Shown piece by piece: positions 42,601 to 55,579 of a stretch of 64,000 nucleotides of DNA. This DNA comes from Pseudogymnoascus destructans (Eukaryota > Ascomycota > Leotiomycetes > Thelebolales > Thelebolaceae), in NCBI RefSeq assembly GCF_001641265.1, contig NW_020167523.1, forward strand, positions 868,001-932,000. The letters run 5' to 3'. Both the position numbers and the translations under genes were made by a program. How positions within the stretch are numbered: position 1 is the stretch's first letter; each line of letters begins with the position of its first letter. The notes beneath the pieces are model-generated. The model saw only the letters and a program-made list of their open reading frames with translations. It was not told where the DNA came from and did not search any database.

Positions 42601-45600
42601 TAGGAGACGAAGTACGCCAAATAAGTCAAATTTTGCGGAGTTTGCCCAAGAAACCGGTACAACGGCCAGTTAAAAGCCCTGTGGCCAGTTCCACTGCTAT
42701 TGACAAGATAAACATTGCTTTGTTTCTCGATGAGTACCATATTAGCATCCCTTTACTGAACTCAGTTCGTTATGATATTGCCGGCATCGTAGCCAGAGCG
42801 TCCTTGGCAGCAAGGCAGGGGGAGGAGTTTGTTTTCGACTTTGACATCAAAGAAAACGAGCACGATATCCAGACTGAAACGACGGGAAAGTCTCAAAAAA
42901 TCTCAGTGCTAAAGCTCCCTCCAACAAATGGTCGCGTTATAGCACAGATAAATGAGAATGAACATAAATTCTCGGTGTTTGTTTCGGTCGAGCCTATATT
43001 CCTCGACGCAGCAAAGATCCAGAATGTTGTTGCGGCGCTCAACAGGCCCGAAATGACTAATCTGATGGATGAAGCCCGTGGAGTCTTTCGAACCCTTAAG
43101 AGCCACATACCAGAGAGCACAAATCCAGGCAAAGTACCGACTAAGCAAGAAATCGTGAAAGATACTCCCAAACCTTTCATATACGATGCCCATCTGTCAT
43201 TGGCAGGCTTGGAGGTGTTTACCGACGCATCGAACGGCAACAATAACGATAGCAAAGCACGCTTAACTTTTAACCTCGGAATTGTGCAAGTTGAAGCACA
43301 CAACCGCGTTGCTATGGCTGGGCCCCCACTAGAATTTCCCGAGCTTCAGCTAAACCTTCGCAGAGTGGTAGCTAATCTGACCTCTATTGCCAATACAGGC
43401 GAAGGAGAGAGCTGCGGAAACTTTGCATTTGCAGCTAAATTCACCGCCGGGTCAAAGGAAGCTGAAGACAGGGGCCAGGTCCGCTCGTATCACTTGACAA
43501 GTGATAGCTTGGAGATCAACCTATTTGCCGATACAGTTTCAACGATAGTGAATGTCGTTGGCCATCTGCAGACTAAAATCAAAGAGTTGGAACTGCCGCG
43601 GGAGGTACATTACTTTCAGAGATTTCGCAATCCCCGGATTACCGTCGAAGAAGACCTGGGCACCCCTGAGAGTCCAGCAGCATCATTGAATTTGTTTGAT
43701 GCCATGTTTTCGCTGGAGCTAGCCAATTGGCAGATTAGCTGGATTGTTATTTCGCCATGTGTAGATCAGACAGAGGGCATGGAGAACTTGGTCCTATCTA
43801 TACAGCGGATCGGCTTATCAACCAGGAAGAAGAAGTCCGCGCGCCTTAGCATCGAGAACTTAATGCTCCAGATGGTCCCTCCCGATCAAACCAAGAATTT
43901 ACGGTCTCAAAATTCAGCTCTTTTGCCTGAAGTTGTTTTCAACATAGGATTAGTATCAACAGCAGATGCGACTCGCCTTGCCTTCCAAGCTGCCGGGAAA
44001 TCGTTAGATCTACGACTCACGTCACAATTCATTACCCCTGGATCGAATATTCGGAAATCTATCGTGAGCGCGGCGCAAAAGGCTCGCTCGGCGTCGGCAT
44101 CCTGGATGACGAGTCCTGCCTCAGAGAAGCCCAGCGACACGGCGAAAAACATTTTCTTCGGGAAGAAGAAAATGGAGTCGTTATTGGTTGATGCGGACTT
44201 TGCGGGCGCCGTTGTTCATCTTCAAGGGATGAAAACGTCGGACAGCGCAATGTCTTTGCTTCCAGATAAGCGTAGTAGAGCGCCTCAGGGGGGAAGATAT
44301 GGCCAATTCGCGCAAGATGAAGCGACCGGTTCAACTATGCTACGTTCCCCGGGCCTGGCGATTAAAGTCGAATACAAGGACAACGGTCTCGATGATCCAT
44401 CGCTGAACGCCGAAGTCAAAGTCAATGCGTCCAAAAACATATTGTATCCGCAGGTGGTCCCGCTCATAATGGAAATTTCATCAAATGTCCAAGCCGTTAT
44501 GAGCAACAATAACGAGCCAGAAGGAGAACCTCCCACATCGCAAAAGATAATGAGCGTGGCCGACGATAATATTCTTACAGTAGACCCGAGCGCGGTATTG
44601 GGGCGAACAAGATTGAACCTCGGAATACGTATCTGTGCCCAGGAATTCGGTCTCAGCTGCCAACCAATTGCGAGGGTGGCTGCAACAGCAAGGCTAGACG
44701 ACATTTACATCACAATGAACACAGTACGCTCCGTGGACCACGGCCATTTCTTCGCCTTGTCTGCCTCCATAAACAACCTTCAGGCCTCGGTTCAGCATGT
44801 ATATTCACGAGAGTCTACCGGCAGCTTTGATGTCGACTCGATTGTCTTATCGTTGATGAATAGCAAGCATGTCAGCGGTACTAGCGGGCTCTCGGCCATA
44901 CTGAAAGTCAGCCCCATGAAGGTCCTTGTAAACGCCAAGCAGATACAAGATTTTCTCTTGTTCCGTGACATATGGATGCCAACCGACTTGGGAAATGGGC
45001 CTGCACCCCCACCTGTACCTCAACAGGAAAGAACCTCACAAGCCCAGACATATCTTGTTCAGCGTTACCAGCAGGTGGCAGCAACAGCGGCGTTTTCCTG
45101 GAACGCAACTATCTCAATTGAAGAACTCGATGTCCAATTGGACCTTGGCCAAGCTATTGGGAGATCGACATTTGTAATATCAGATTTCTGGATTTCCTCT
45201 AGGAAAACTTCCGACTGGGAGCAAAATCTACGTCTTGGGTTCGAAAAGGTCGGTATCGACAGTACTGGCAGGATGAGCGGCTTTACGTCTCTACAGAATT
45301 TCCGAATCCGGACATCCATTCAATGGCCCGAGCGAGAAAAGGCGTTGAATCAGACACCGCTAGTCCAGGGAGCTATATCTTTCAGTCACTTCCATCTGAA
45401 AGTTGCCTTTGACTATCAAGCATTTTTAGTAGCAGACATCACCTCCATCCAATTAATGCTGCACAATGTCCGCAACGGGCCCAGCGCGGCCGGTGATAGA
45501 CTTGTTTCAATGCTCGACGGCGATTCTGTTCAGATATTCTGTACCACGACAAGTGCTTCTCAGGCGCTAGCACTTTATCAAGCACTTGAGAAGTTGATGC

Positions 45601-46529
45601 AGGAAAGGAAATCAAATTACGAGTCCTCATTGCAAGAGATAGAGCGCTTTATTAGACGGAGGCCATCAACATTTCCTGCTCCTGAAATCGCCGAAGTTAC
45701 CCCACCTCCACAAGAAGAGCTCGCGAAGGCACCTATTACGTTGCATACAGATGTGGTTGTGACATTAAAAGAAGTTAACATGGGTGCTTATCCGAGCACA
45801 TTTTTCGACGCTCAGATCTTTAAGATCGAAGCACTCAATGCAGAGTTCAGGTTTGCAGTTACAGTCCCAGTTGGAATAGTGCACAGTAGGCTCGGTCTTA
45901 CCCTAGGTCAGCTCCGTATCGGACTGGCAGGAGTCAAATCACCTGGGCAACCCAAGAGCACCGATGAACTGTCTGTGGAAGAAGTCGTCAGCAGCGCCAC
46001 CGGCTCTAGAGGCGGCACGATCCTCAAGGTGCCAAGGGTGGAGGCTACAATGGAGACATGGCAATCGGCAGGCTCGAACCAGATTGACTACATCTTTAAA
46101 TCATCATTCGAGGGCAAGGTCGAGGTTGGCTGGAACTATTCTCGAATCAGTTACATCCGCGGCATGTATGGCAATCATGCGAAATCACTCGCCCAGCGTC
46201 TTGGCAAGCCTCTGCCGCCATCAGCAGTCAAGATTACTGGAGTGCCGGAGGCTGACGAGGGCGGCGAAGAGCGTGCAACAGGCGAACAACAGAAGATCAC
46301 GGCTGAGGTCACAGTGCCACAGTCAAAGTATGAGTATGTCGCCCTTGAACCTCCAATCATTGAAACGCCACAGTTGAGAGAGATGGGTGAGGCCACCCCG
46401 CCATTGGAGTGGATTGGGCTACAGAGGGACCGGCTGCCGAATCTGACACATCAGATTCTGATTGTGACATTGCTGGAGCTGGCCGGTGAGGTGGAGGATG
46501 CGTATTTGAAGATACTGGGGTCCTCGTAA
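36693..46529 (+). CDS. CSF1: Csf1, bridge-like lipid transfer protein (BLTP1/Tweek family)
   Basis: Three exons: 36693-36745, 36798-36833 and 36884-46529, giving 3244 aa. The first two exons (53 and 36 nt) are tiny; they encode AFNWVFLVELIVCGIL, which joins TLFFLFYFNRLFATIVSY in exon 3 to form the N-terminal membrane anchor. Reading straight through both introns also stays open, so an unspliced start at 36756 would look plausible but loses the conserved FNW-FLVE motif. The chorein-like start WHKYRVYVDIQALQISLLGG and RIFFKGLRYHGNNETI are hallmarks of Csf1. The rest is the long repeating beta-groove rod with loops of low complexity. Yeast Csf1 is about 2960 aa, sits at ER contact sites and moves phospholipid, supporting GPI-anchor synthesis and growth in the cold. 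The 9.6-kb final exon has no break. Confidence 0.95.
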
Positions 46530-47404
46530 GGCGTATAGTATGATTGTGCATAGCCCGTTTCGGGTTATCATGTATGGTATGAAGTTGCGTTGCGTTTTTA
46601 GGAGTCTTAGCGGGGGCGTTGGGAGGTATGAAGCACTTTTCATCACTGCTGGCTCAGGACGAGCCTCATAATACTGAATATAATTATATGTCCAACCTAC
46701 AACAATAGAATGCCAGCTGCTGATTATCGAGGCGGTGATTGGTTGTGGTGGCGATGCCGTGTTCTTGTCCAAGCTCGGTACTGTAGGGAGTAGAGTGAGC
46801 TTACCTTACCATAACTAGCTCCGCCCCTCGCAGCTTGGCCGATGATTCCTTCGCTGTAGAGCCTTTCGCTCATATGATGGCAGGAGGGGGCGGGGTCCAA
46901 GATACAATTCTTCAGCGTGTAGATGGTATTTTTGGTATTTTATATCAGCTTTATATCCAAAAATCACCTGTGTCTTGACAATTTCCACGCCGCGGCGTCA
47001 TCGGGTGCTGTATGATGCTATGGAAACAGTACTTAGTGACTTCCGCACCTCTTTCCGTCGACTCACATTGGGATAAGACATTTGCGGGCGATAGTAGTCC
47101 ATTTCCGGTTAGACTCCACAAACAACCCTCTGCCCCACTAACCAAAGATATCTTCACCTTCTCCCACCCTACCATTTGAAAAGACCTCCTCCTTCCTTTC
47201 TCACCGCAAAGTCCATCATCAGAAGCATCAAAGCCATCTTCTGCGCATTCTATCATCACTGCTTAGGGTCAACCGAAGGCAGTATAAGATAGAATACAAA
47301 GACCTCAAGGAGACTCTCAGAAAGTCCCTCGAGTCTCAGATCCGACCCCGCTTCGGCACCAGAAAAATTCACCATTAATCAGCTTTTGAAGCTCCACCGC
47401 CATC
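46530..47404. other. Intergenic region between CSF1 and eEF2
   Basis: 875 bp with the 3' flank of CSF1 and the promoter and 5' UTR of eEF2. A CT/CA-rich leader precedes the start codon. Minus-strand ORFs here have no recognisable content. Confidence 0.45.
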
Positions 47405-50133
47405 ATGGTTAAGTGAGTTCTCCTGCAAAATCCCCCGACAAAATTCGAGCTTGTCGAGATGTTTTTCCATCTTCAGTTGCATCTTGATGGGAGTTTTGGG
47501 ATTCTGGTTATGACATCTGTGAACACATTGCTAATCATGCTCCGTCTACAGCTTCACTATCGAGGAGGTCCGCGCGCTGATGGACAAGCCGACCAACGTG
47601 CGTAACATGTCCGTTATTGCTCACGTCGATCACGGAAAGTCCACTCTTACCGATTCCCTCCTGTCCAAGGCTGGTATTATCTCTTCGGCGAAGGCCGGTG
47701 AGGCCAGAGCCACTGATACCCGTGCTGATGAGCAGGAGCGCGGTATTACCATCAAGTCGACTGCCATCTCCCTGTACGGAAAGCTCACCGACCCTGAGGA
47801 CATCAAGGACATTATTGGCCAGAAGACCGACGGTGGTGATTTCTTGATCAACTTGATCGATTCGCCCGGTCACGTTGATTTCTCCTCTGAGGTTACTGCT
47901 GCTCTCCGTGTCACTGATGGTGCTCTCGTCGTCGTCGACACCATTGAGGGTGTCTGCGTCCAGACCGAGACCGTCCTTCGTCAAGCTCTAGGTGAGCGTA
48001 TCAAGCCTGTTGTTATCATCAACAAGGTTGATCGTGCTCTTCTCGAGCTCCAGATCGAGAAGGAGGACCTTTACCAGTCCTTCTCCCGTACCATCGAGTC
48101 CGTCAACGTCGTTATATCCACCTACTTCGACAAGTCCCTCGGTGATGTCCAGGTCTACCCATACAAGGGAACGGTTGCCTTCGGTTCCGGTCTTCACGGA
48201 TGGGCTTTCACTATCCGCCAGTTTGCTCAGCGTTACGCCAAGAAGTTTGGTGTTGACCGTGTCAAGATGATGGAGCGCCTTTGGGGCGATAACTACTTCA
48301 ACCCCCACACCAAGAAGTGGACCAACAAGGGCACCCACGAGGGCAAGCCTTTGGAGCGTGCCTTCAACCAGTTCATCTTGGATCCTATTTTCAGAATCTT
48401 CAACGCTGTCATGAACTTCAAGAAGGACGAGATCAACACCCTTCTCGAGAAGCTGAGCATCAAGCTCACTTCTGATGACCGCGACAAGGAGGGCAAGGCT
48501 CTCCTCAAGATTGTCATGCGAACTTTCTTGCCCGCTGCCGATGCCATGTTGGAGATGATGATTCTCCACTTGCCATCCCCAGTTACCGCCCAGAACTACC
48601 GTGCTGAGACTCTCTACGAGGGTCCCCCAGACGATGAGGCCTGCCTCGGTATCAAGAACTGTGACCCCAAGGGCCCTCTCATGCTCTACGTCTCTAAGAT
48701 GGTGCCCACTTCCGATAAGGGTCGTTTCTACGCTTTCGGTCGTGTCTTCTCTGGTACCGTCAAGTCTGGACTCAAGGTCCGCATCCAGGGTCCTAACTAC
48801 GTTCCCGGCAAGAAGGATGATCTTTTCATCAAGGCTATCCAGCGTACCGTCCTCATGATGGGTGGCAAGGTCGACCCCATTGACGATGTGCCAGCCGGTA
48901 ACATCCTTGGTCTCGTCGGTATTGATCAGTTCTTGTTGAAGTCTGGTACTCTTACCACCTCCGACACCGCCCACAACCTGAAGGTCATGAAGTTCTCCGT
49001 CTCCCCCGTTGTCCGTCGCTCCGTCGAGGTCAAGAACGCCCAGGATCTCCCCAAGTTGGTTGAGGGTCTTAAGCGTCTCTCCAAGTCCGATCCTTGTGTC
49101 CTGACTTACATCTCTGAGTCCGGTGAGCACGTTGTTGCTGGTGCTGGTGAGCTCCATTTGGAGATTTGCTTGAAGGATCTCGAGGAGGACCACGCTGGTG
49201 TCCCTCTCCGCATTTCCGACCCCGTTGTCGCCTACCGTGAGACTGTCACCACCCAGTCGAGCATCACTGCTCTCTCCAAGTCGCCCAACAAGCACAACCG
49301 TATCTACATGATCGCTGAGCCCCTCTCTGAGGAGGTTTCCAACCTGATTGAGGCCGGAAAGATCACCCCCCGTGACGATATCAAGACCCGTGCCCGTCTC
49401 CTTGCTGATGAGCACGGATGGGATGTCACTGATGCCCGTAAGATTTGGTGCTTCGGTCCCGACACCAACGGTGCCAACTTGTTGGTCGATCAGTCCAAGG
49501 CCGTCCAGTATCTCCTCGAAATCAAGGACTCCGTCGTCTCTGGTTTCCAGTGGGCTTCGAGAGAAGGACCAGTCGCTGAGGAGCCCATGCGCTCTATCCG
49601 CTTCAACATCATGGATGTCACCCTCCACGCCGATGCCATCCATCGCGGTGGTGGTCAAATCATCCCAACTGCCCGTCGTGTCCTCCTCGCTTCCACCCTT
49701 CTTGCCGAGCCCGGTCTCCTCGAGCCCGTCTTCTTGTGCGAAATTCAAGTTCCAGAGTCCGCCATGGGTGGTGTCTACGGTGTCCTTACCCGCCGTCGTG
49801 GTCACGTCTTCGCTGAGGAGCAGCGCCCCGGCACACCTCTCTTCACCATTAAGTCTTACCTCCCCGTCAACGAGTCCTTCGGTTTCAATGCCGATCTCCG
49901 CTCGCATACCTCTGGACAGGCCTTCCCCCAGTCCGTCTTCGATCATTGGCAGATTCTTCCCGGTGGATCCCCGCTTGACCCCACCTCCAAGGTCGGCCAG
50001 GTCGTCACCGAGATGCGTAAGCGCAAGGGTATCAAGGCCGAGGTTCCAGGTGTCGACAACGTAAGTTTTCCCTCTTCACTCCACCTATCCCGCACAGATT
50101 ACTAACACTGCATAGTTCTACGACAAGCTATAA
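47405..50133 (+). CDS. Translation elongation factor 2 (eEF2)
   Basis: Three exons: 47405-47412 (only MVN minus one base), 47552-50060 and 50116-50133 (FYDKL and stop), giving 844 aa. eEF2 is the GTPase that drives ribosomal translocation in the cytosol. G1 AHVDHGKSTLTDSL is at about residue 26, G3 DSPGHVDF follows, and NKVDR is G4. The diphthamide loop DAIHRGGGQ places the modified histidine at residue 700, matching His699 in yeast. The end VPGVDNFYDKL is canonical and proves the last 6-codon exon. Codon use is strongly biased to C-ending codons, as in highly expressed genes, which leaves a long spurious open frame on the opposite strand. The 139-bp first intron just after the start codon is typical for this gene in filamentous fungi. 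Confidence 0.98.
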
Positions 50134-50679
50134 ACTGCTCTCGTCCCTGATAGACTTCCTCTCCACCAGGTGTTGCACCGCGTTTCCCGCGGTTCATGCA
50201 GTACTATGACTGAATGACACCCACGAAAAGCCATGTTCCCTCGTGGCGGTGCTCTGACGGGCAACGGAGACGTTGAACGGTAGAAGCGGCGCCATGATGC
50301 AGATCAGAAGAACAAAATTATACATCAGTTCCGTTTTTTCCCGATTTTTGTTTTTGCTTGCTCTTTGTTTTGTTAAGTAGCTTCGACATTCTTTAGGTAT
50401 ATGCTAAGGAATCGAGATGAAAGTATAAAGAATGCTGCGGTTTTGTTATTTGAGTGACTGATATAATGTGATTCTCTGTATGTACTTGCCACCTCCGTAA
50501 TACCTAACTTTCCAAATATCACGGGATAGCAACTTGAAAGGCTCATAGATGGATGAACTTGTTGGATCTGTACTCTGGAATATTTTATTCATACCAATAC
50601 AGATATTAAACTACGCCTTAACAACCTCTATAGTCGCTCTCCAACAGCCCCTCAGTTACTTTCTTTCCTAATACTCCTG
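50134..50679. other. Convergent 3' intergenic region
   Basis: 546 bp between the stop codons of eEF2 and the Rrn5-like gene. T-rich stretches (50335-50375) may serve 3' end formation. No gene is seen. Confidence 0.4.
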
Positions 50680-52644
50680 CTATGCCTCCGTCTCAACAGC
50701 AGCCGCATCCCCTCCATCGCTTTCCGACTCCTCTCTCACAATTTTCCTCCTTTTCCTTGCATTTCTCTGATTTGCTACAAATTTATCTTCAGTAGGCAAC
50801 GATTCATGGGTCTCCCACGGACTCCAGAACTCGACATTCTCCCTCCAATCAACCATATCGTCTTTAGCTCGTGTCTTTATTTTCGGCTTTGTCAGGATAT
50901 CTACTTCGTCCTTAACTAAGATAGGCGGGTTCTGGTTCAGTAATGCCCATAGGCGGGCCTCTTCGTCCATACTGGCCACCATGTCAAATTTATCTGCGTA
51001 GGCTAGCTCTTGGGATTCGGGAGATATAGTAGTGGCATGGTGATCCATGAGCTCTTGCGCTGCTGGACGTGGGCTCAAGGGTGGATTGTCACCGTGGCCT
51101 TGCTGGGGTTGAGCTTCTGAATCATAATCCGTTTCCATTGCAGAGTCTCCATGACTGGCTTCGCTTGGTGCAATCGACAAGTATTCTTGTTCTTCATCTG
51201 ATGAGATATCAATGTCCGATGCATTGATAGTCGAAACTGAAGAGGCACGAGAGCCGGAAGCTGAAGCAGAGTTTGATCGAGATCGAGACCGGAATCGTGA
51301 TCGTGATCGAGCTCTTTGCTTTGGGGTTTGTTTGTTTAGCTCGTCCTCGACGGCATCGTATTCCATTGGAGGTCTATTCCCGTGGCTGAGGGTTAGGCGC
51401 TGGAAGACTTGTAGATTGTTTCTTCTCGGACAGCGTTTCCAAAAGTTATGGCTATTGATGCTAAATCCAATCATCTGCGCGGCTGCTTCGACATCAGCGC
51501 CAATGACATCTTCTTGTCTATGCTTTGTCTGTGTATCCATATCTTTGGCACGCATTCTGGACATTGCGCAGAGTAGAGTTGCCGATATTAGCCGTTTGGT
51601 GACACTGATAGCTAGGTTTTGAAAGTCAGAGAATGCCGTAGCTCGAATTCCATGTTCGTCTCCTTCCTCGATTAGGTATCTCCAATTTTCATCCTTGCGC
51701 CCAGCTGGGTTCATGAAGACTCGAGTAGATAACTCCAACCAGTTTCCGAGGTTCAAAAGCTGGGCGGCAGGGAGCACCTCCGCAAGAGCCTGTTCTCCGT
51801 TTGGCTCGGAAAGGTGAGACTCGACTGATTCATTCACACCCTTAGTTAGAAGCCAGGAATCGTCTCCCCATTTTGCCCTCTCGAGCGTTTCCTCATGCCG
51901 TTCTTGTCGCATAGCCAATGCCTCTGCTGCTTCGTTCAAAGCCTGGGAACATTTTTGGCTGACCTCAAATGCCACAGGGAGATCCGTTAACACCAAAGGT
52001 TTTTTGGTTCCCCGGTTGCGCTGTAATAGGTCAAGATATTCTTGAACCTGTAGCTTCGATTTCGAACCTATCCGTGTTGCTATCCCAGCAATGTTGTCCT
52101 TGCCCAGTCTTCCAAGAGCAGTGAGTAGGGAACCTTTTTCAGCAGTGGTCCACATGCTGGAGCCTATCTGGCTATTTGGTAGTGGTGGATAGTCCGAAGG
52201 CAGGGAACAGGATGCGGCGTCTTTGATGTCATTGTTCAGCAACTGTCTGTAGCCATCGTTGTAGTACCCTTTTATTTTCTTGTTCCTGAAATAACGGCTC
52301 TGGCGATTAGACTCTGATTCATAATTGGTCGAACTAGCCCTCCTTTTTCGGGGGCTTGCAGTGATGCTGCGTTCTTCGCCGTGATCATTGCCTTCAGGTG
52401 CTGTTGGTCCCTCCGTATACTCACTTGGTGAAATTGCGGGTGCAGAAATAGATTTCTCGGAATCTCCTCTCTTCGCTGTGACAGCCGTTTTCATGTGCCT
52501 TCTCGGCCCACCCGACTTTCGGCCAACTTTGTGACTCTCATCTGCATTTTCAGAAGAGGCGCGGTATGACGACCCAGAATCATCGTTATCTATCGGTTCT
52601 ACATCGTGGCCATGGCCACCGATGTCAGAATCTTCAAAGTCCAT
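50680..52644 (-). CDS. SANT/Myb-domain protein, Rrn5-like Pol I upstream factor
   Basis: Single-exon gene of 654 aa. A SANT/Myb-like domain sits at about residues 163-210 (WTTAEKGSLLTALGRLG, then IGSKSKLQVQEYLDLLQ). The order of SANT domain, then a helical segment rich in SQKCSQALNEAAEALAMRQE, then WGDDSWLLTKGVNE matches fungal Rrn5, part of the upstream activating factor that starts rRNA transcription in the nucleolus. The N-terminal 150 residues are acidic, Ser-rich and disordered. A region of RSRSRFRSRSRSNSASASGS near residue 450 resembles an SR tract. The C-terminus is basic and then acidic (ARKRRKIVREESESDGGD). The family call rests on domain order and recall, not a search. It is divergent from the RBM-like gene. 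Confidence 0.7.
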   Translation of the reverse strand: MDFEDSDIGGHGHDVEPIDNDDSGSSYRASSENADESHKVGRKSGGPRRHMKTAVTAKRGDSEKSISAPAISPSEYTEGPTAPEGNDHGEERSITASPRKRRASSTNYESESNRQSRYFRNKKIKGYYNDGYRQLLNNDIKDAASCSLPSDYPPLPNSQIGSSMWTTAEKGSLLTALGRLGKDNIAGIATRIGSKSKLQVQEYLDLLQRNRGTKKPLVLTDLPVAFEVSQKCSQALNEAAEALAMRQERHEETLERAKWGDDSWLLTKGVNESVESHLSEPNGEQALAEVLPAAQLLNLGNWLELSTRVFMNPAGRKDENWRYLIEEGDEHGIRATAFSDFQNLAISVTKRLISATLLCAMSRMRAKDMDTQTKHRQEDVIGADVEAAAQMIGFSINSHNFWKRCPRRNNLQVFQRLTLSHGNRPPMEYDAVEDELNKQTPKQRARSRSRFRSRSRSNSASASGSRASSVSTINASDIDISSDEEQEYLSIAPSEASHGDSAMETDYDSEAQPQQGHGDNPPLSPRPAAQELMDHHATTISPESQELAYADKFDMVASMDEEARLWALLNQNPPILVKDEVDILTKPKIKTRAKDDMVDWRENVEFWSPWETHESLPTEDKFVANQRNARKRRKIVREESESDGGDAAAVETEA

Positions 52645-53137
52645 ATTTTTTTAGGCGCATTTTCAAAATGATGCGGTTCTTTGTCCCAGAAGAGCGAGTA
52701 ACGACCCCAAAATAAGGCACATTGATTTCCTACGCCAAAGAAATAGTGATATTTTTGAGCCAAATCATTAAAACTCTTGCATATTAAATAAAATTTCTGT
52801 CGAAATTTAACCTTTGTTTCGCGATAATAAGTTTGTGTTGGGAAGTGAAAGTATCTCAATAAATGATTCGCCCTCTATCACTATTAATATGCAGGCCAAA
52901 TGACTGTGTCAACTCGTCGTGAGGTTTTGTACTGTTCTAGACGATTTATATGTTTTTTACTTGGCACCGGCGCTTGTGGCGCTAGCTATGCGCCGCCCGC
53001 TATCCGCCGCCCGCCAACACGCGACGAGACGAGGCTCTGAAGTCGAAGGCGAAAAAATTATCTGAAAGCAATGAACAAGCTCCAGCAATCGAACTAAAGG
53101 ACGCTTTACATTGTGGACGCGCTAAAACACCTCATTA
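52645..53137. promoter_or_regulatory. Divergent promoter region, Rrn5-like and RBM-like genes
   Basis: 493 bp between divergent starts, AT-rich at 52740-52900 and GC-rich at 52965-53035 (GCGCCGCCCGC-type words). No specific site is assigned. Confidence 0.4.
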
Positions 53138-55579
53138 ATGATGATGTTGTTTGCTGAAGAGGATGCGCCTCTATTGAAGGCTTGGATCGTGAAGAGACTG
53201 GAAAATACGTAAGTTCACGTTTAGCCTTGTCTGGAAGGAGCCAAATACGAACTTATGCCTGTGTGTAGTTCAGATGCCGATGCCGATGTCCTCGCCGATT
53301 ATGTTTTGGCACTTCTGAGGCATGATGGCGATATTGAGATAGTACGAAAGCTTTGCGAGGAAGAAATCCCAGATTTTATCAAAGAAGGTGAAAACCATGG
53401 ACCCCCAAGAGGTGCATTGCTTACAATTAAGCGTAGACAGCACTATATTCGTGAAAGATCTCTTCGAAGCTGTTCAATACCGATCGTTCATGCCTGGCGC
53501 GCCACGTCCACCTCAGCATCCCGTATCTACCTTGCCCAATGTGAATGCACCGCTCGGGACTCCATACAACAACTTCGATATGACTGGCGTACCTACCGGG
53601 CCAAATCCAAATGGTTCGAAGAAACGATCTTTCAATGACCGAGGCGATGCAGATGCTCAGATGGGGCCGATGGATACTACGGGAAGAGCAGTGAAGCAAG
53701 CACGGAGAAACGGTAACATGGTACCAGGTGGACATTATGATGGTTTTGGCAATTACACTACGCCGCAACTAAACAGACGGTTTGATGCACAGCGGGGGTT
53801 TCCTGCAATGCCGCAATTGCCTCCGGGAATGCCTCCAATGGACCCAAACGACCCTATGGCGGCTATGATGGCCATGCAAGCCATGGGCTTCCCGGTCCAG
53901 GGGATGCCTGGGTTCGATCAACATGCGGCCGGCCCAAGAGGCCCTGATGGAAGGCCAGGGCAAGGACGGAGATGCAGAGACTACGATACCAAAGGCTTCT
54001 GTGCACGTGGTAACAGCTGCAAGTTTGAGCATGGCCAGGATTCCATATATGTACCCCAGGGTGTTGTCGACGAGTATGACCCTACCAACTCGTCTCTTGT
54101 GGTTGGCGCTGAAGGTACTTCAACGGGAATGCGTCCTGGTGGTGGTCACCAGTTCTCTGGAAGCGAACGGGGCAGAGGCCGTGGTAGAGGGCAGTTCGGT
54201 AACCGTGGGGGACCCGGTGGAGCGCCCAGTCGCCGTGGTGGGCGGGCAGAGTTCTCCTCTGACCGTCCCAATTTCGACCGCTCAAAGACAACCATCGTCG
54301 TCGAGAATATTCCAGAAGAGAAGTTCTCAGAAGAAGCTGTCCGGGCATTCTTCTCTGAGTTTGGGGAAATTAGTGACGTAACGATGCAGGCTTATAAGCG
54401 TCTTGCGTTGGTAAAGTATAATGATTGGAATGTTGCGCAGGCGGCATACAACTCACCTAAAGTTATCTTCGATAATAGATTTGTCAAGGTCTACTGGTAC
54501 AAGGATGACGCTTCTTTACCTCAACCACCTAGGGGCAACACAGGGGAGGCCCATACTGCTACTACTTCAGGGGATGCGGCTTCAGGTGTTCCAGCGAGAG
54601 CAACTTCAGAGACCCGCATCGATGTGGAAGAGTTCACCCGTAAGCAAGCTGAGGTCCAAAAGGCGCACGAAGAGAAACGGAAGAAGAAGACCGAGATGGA
54701 AGCCGCTGTTGCCGCGATGCAGAAGAGGCAGGAAGACCTGATGAAGCGCCAGGCGGAAGAGAAGCGCAAGTTGATGGAAAGATTAGCGGCTAAAGAGGGA
54801 ACGGCACAACCGTCAGCAGAGAGTAATGGTGCTGATGGAAAAACCCCGAGTCAAGCAGAGGCTCTCAAAAAGCAACTTGCCGCATTGGAAGCAGAGGCAA
54901 GGAGTTTGGGTCTGGATCCTGCCCAGGCTGAAGAGAACAGCTGGGGTGGCTGGGGCGGTAGAGGAAGAGGCCGAGGACGAGGCGCCCCCGGTATGAGAGG
55001 TGCATACGCTCCTCGTGGTGCACGAGGCGGCTACCGCGGCCGCGGTGGCGCCGGCTTTGCTCCTGGACCCAATCCATATAAGCTGGACAATCGACCGAAG
55101 AAAATAGGCATTTCAGGAGTGGATTTTACGCACGCCGAAAAAGATGAGAGCCTACGGCAATATCTTCTCGTAAGTCACCATGAATACAGCTAATATGATT
55201 GATGCTAACTAGTCAGGGTGTTGGCGAGTATGCTGATATCGAAACCACTCCAAAGAACACCTCCATAACCTTTAAAGACCGATTTACGGCCGAAAAATTT
55301 ATGTACGGCATTTCCAATTCCGAGATACCTGGCGTTGGAAAAGTGGAACTGGCATGGATTCAGACGCCACTGCCGCCTGTTACCTTACCATCCGCTGCGC
55401 CAATTGCGAAGCCAGACACAGCGACAAATGACCATGAGAATGGGGACACGGGCGTGGGAGGCAACGGAGAGGGTGACGCTATGGCTCAAGATATGCCTAG
55501 AGGGCCTGCACAAAGCCAGACACGAGAGCAACAGGAACTGGACTATGATATTGGTGATGATAACGAGTGGGCTCAGTGA
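53138..55579 (+). CDS. RNA-binding protein with PWI-like, CCCH and RRM domains (RBM26/27-like)
   Basis: Four exons: 53138-53208, 53269-53387, 53437-55169 and 55217-55579, giving 761 aa (or two residues less if the third ATG in the row is used). The N-terminal PWI-like domain reads EEDAPLLKAWIVKRLE and onward to DSTIFVKDLFEAVQYRSF, which also confirms both first introns. A CCCH finger, C-x8-C-x5-C-x3-H, spans residues 243-262. An RRM starts at about 348 (TTIVVENIPEEKFSEEA). A charged coiled coil, an RGG region (about 568-605) and a second RRM-like fold (ISGVDFTHAEKDES to GISN) follow. This domain order is that of human RBM26/27 and fission yeast Rmn1, which act in nuclear RNA decay with the MTREC/PAXT complexes. 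Function here is inferred from that. Confidence 0.9.

Noticed and set aside
47988..49946. 652-aa open frame on the strand opposite eEF2
   Set aside because: It lies wholly within eEF2. Strong codon bias (no TTA, CTA or TCA codons in the sense frame) removes stops from the opposite strand. The translation is low in complexity and matches no known fold.
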